DNA from: Ruminococcus sp. zg-924
GTDB taxonomy: Bacteria > Bacillota > Clostridia > Oscillospirales > Acutalibacteraceae
DNA length: 64,000 nt
Assembly: GCF_024433635.1 (NCBI RefSeq)
Contig: NZ_WNJZ01000004.1
Span: 62,001 to 126,000, forward strand
Direction: 5' to 3'
Position numbers and translations under genes: made by a program. Below the pieces are notes generated by a model, which was not told the DNA's origin, did not search any database, and worked only from the letters and a program-made list of their open reading frames with translations. How positions within the stretch are numbered: the stretch's first letter is position 1; each line of letters begins with the position of its first letter. Positions 63,826-64,000 of this stretch are shown in pieces.

Positions 63826-64000
63826 AAAGCTGCTGATAATGTCAGTTGCACTTTTGGTTGCGGGTCTTGGCGTGTTCTTCTATCCCGGAATTGCAAAGCT
63901 TATTACCGATGCTCAGCAAAGCGCAGTTATAGACGAATTCAATCATAATCTCGACAGCATTGGTAATCCCACAGTGCCGGAGAATGATGATGAAGCTTCC
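63764..64000 (+). CDS. second class C sortase, 3' end cut by window
   Basis: Open frame from ATG 63764 to the window end, 79 codons. It has a Lys-rich N-terminus, one TM at about 21-38 (LLIMSVALLVAGLGVFFYPG), then AKLITDAQQSAVIDEFNHNL, the same plan as the N-terminus of the preceding sortase (FYPALGNVIS then AEYEQQVA). GGAGGGGAAGG lies directly upstream, supporting this start despite the 62-base overlap. No catalytic residues are within the window. A later start at ATG 63812 or 63839 is possible but lacks a ribosome site. Confidence 0.75.
   Translation, partial: MKEKKKKTAQTTQKKRMPKSKKLLIMSVALLVAGLGVFFYPGIAKLITDAQQSAVIDEFNHNLDSIGNPTVPENDDEAS

Overview
The window looks like chromosomal DNA from a spore-forming, Gram-positive gut clostridium of the Oscillospiraceae (Ruminococcaceae) type. 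The reasons are: moderately AT-rich DNA; strong AGGAGG-type ribosome sites with ATG, GTG and TTG starts; a type II fatty acid cluster using the flavoprotein reductase FabK and a FabT-like MarR regulator; SpoVAD and a BofC-like protein; and LPXTG pili. Starch-binding-like modules on the pilus protein recall Ruminococcus bromii-type starch specialists. That is an inference from domain patterns read by eye, not a species call. No integrase, transposase, plasmid function or CRISPR array was seen.

Layout. 1-7.1 kb (+): gyrB (5' end cut by the window), a two-TM protein, a hotdog thioesterase, gyrA, then a CPA1-type antiporter with two TrkA-C domains. 7.1-9.9 kb (-): a small membrane protein, an unusual binding-protein/peptidoglycan-binding fusion and a DUF815 ATPase. 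10.1-10.3 kb: a solitary 5S rRNA gene with its own promoter and terminator. 10.3-15.2 kb (+): rimP-nusA-rnpM-ylxQ-infB. 15.2-20.5 kb (-): recA-recX-rimO-pgsA-cysS. 20.5-26.8 kb (-): trmB, an FG-GAP-like lipoprotein, a response regulator, a histidine kinase, a DUF1385 protein and prmC. 26.9-30.5 kb: two D-2-hydroxyacid dehydrogenases flanking an EamA transporter and a SprT-like metalloprotease. 30.6-40.3 kb (-): the fatty acid operon fabT-fabH-fabK-fabD-fabG-fabF-accB-fabZ-accC-accD-accA, with no acyl carrier protein gene. 40.5-47 kb: a BofC-like protein, a class A PBP, and hom-thrB-lysC. 47.0-47.4 kb: tRNA-Pro and a frameshifted XRE regulator remnant. 47.4-52.5 kb (-): a membrane protein, a PAP2 phosphatase, an orphan spoVAD and valS. 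52.7-54.8 kb (+): a DHHW-like protein and a Nudix protein.

The accessory region of most interest is 55.1-64.0 kb (+), a sortase-assembled pilus locus. It holds a 1633-residue surface protein with starch-binding-like modules and a fibro-slime domain, a 635-residue major pilin (YPKN, E-box, LPLTGG), and two class C sortase genes, the second cut by the window end.

The locus is preceded by a roughly 245-nt leader. In it a 10-bp closing helix around three hairpins shares its 3' strand with the 5' arm of an intrinsic terminator. That is the layout of an ON-type riboswitch or attenuator, and I cannot assign it to a known class. The surface protein's fibro-slime domain also appears to be interrupted twice by the same starch-binding-like module, in an order that suggests circular permutation. 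These are the two best candidates for something undescribed.
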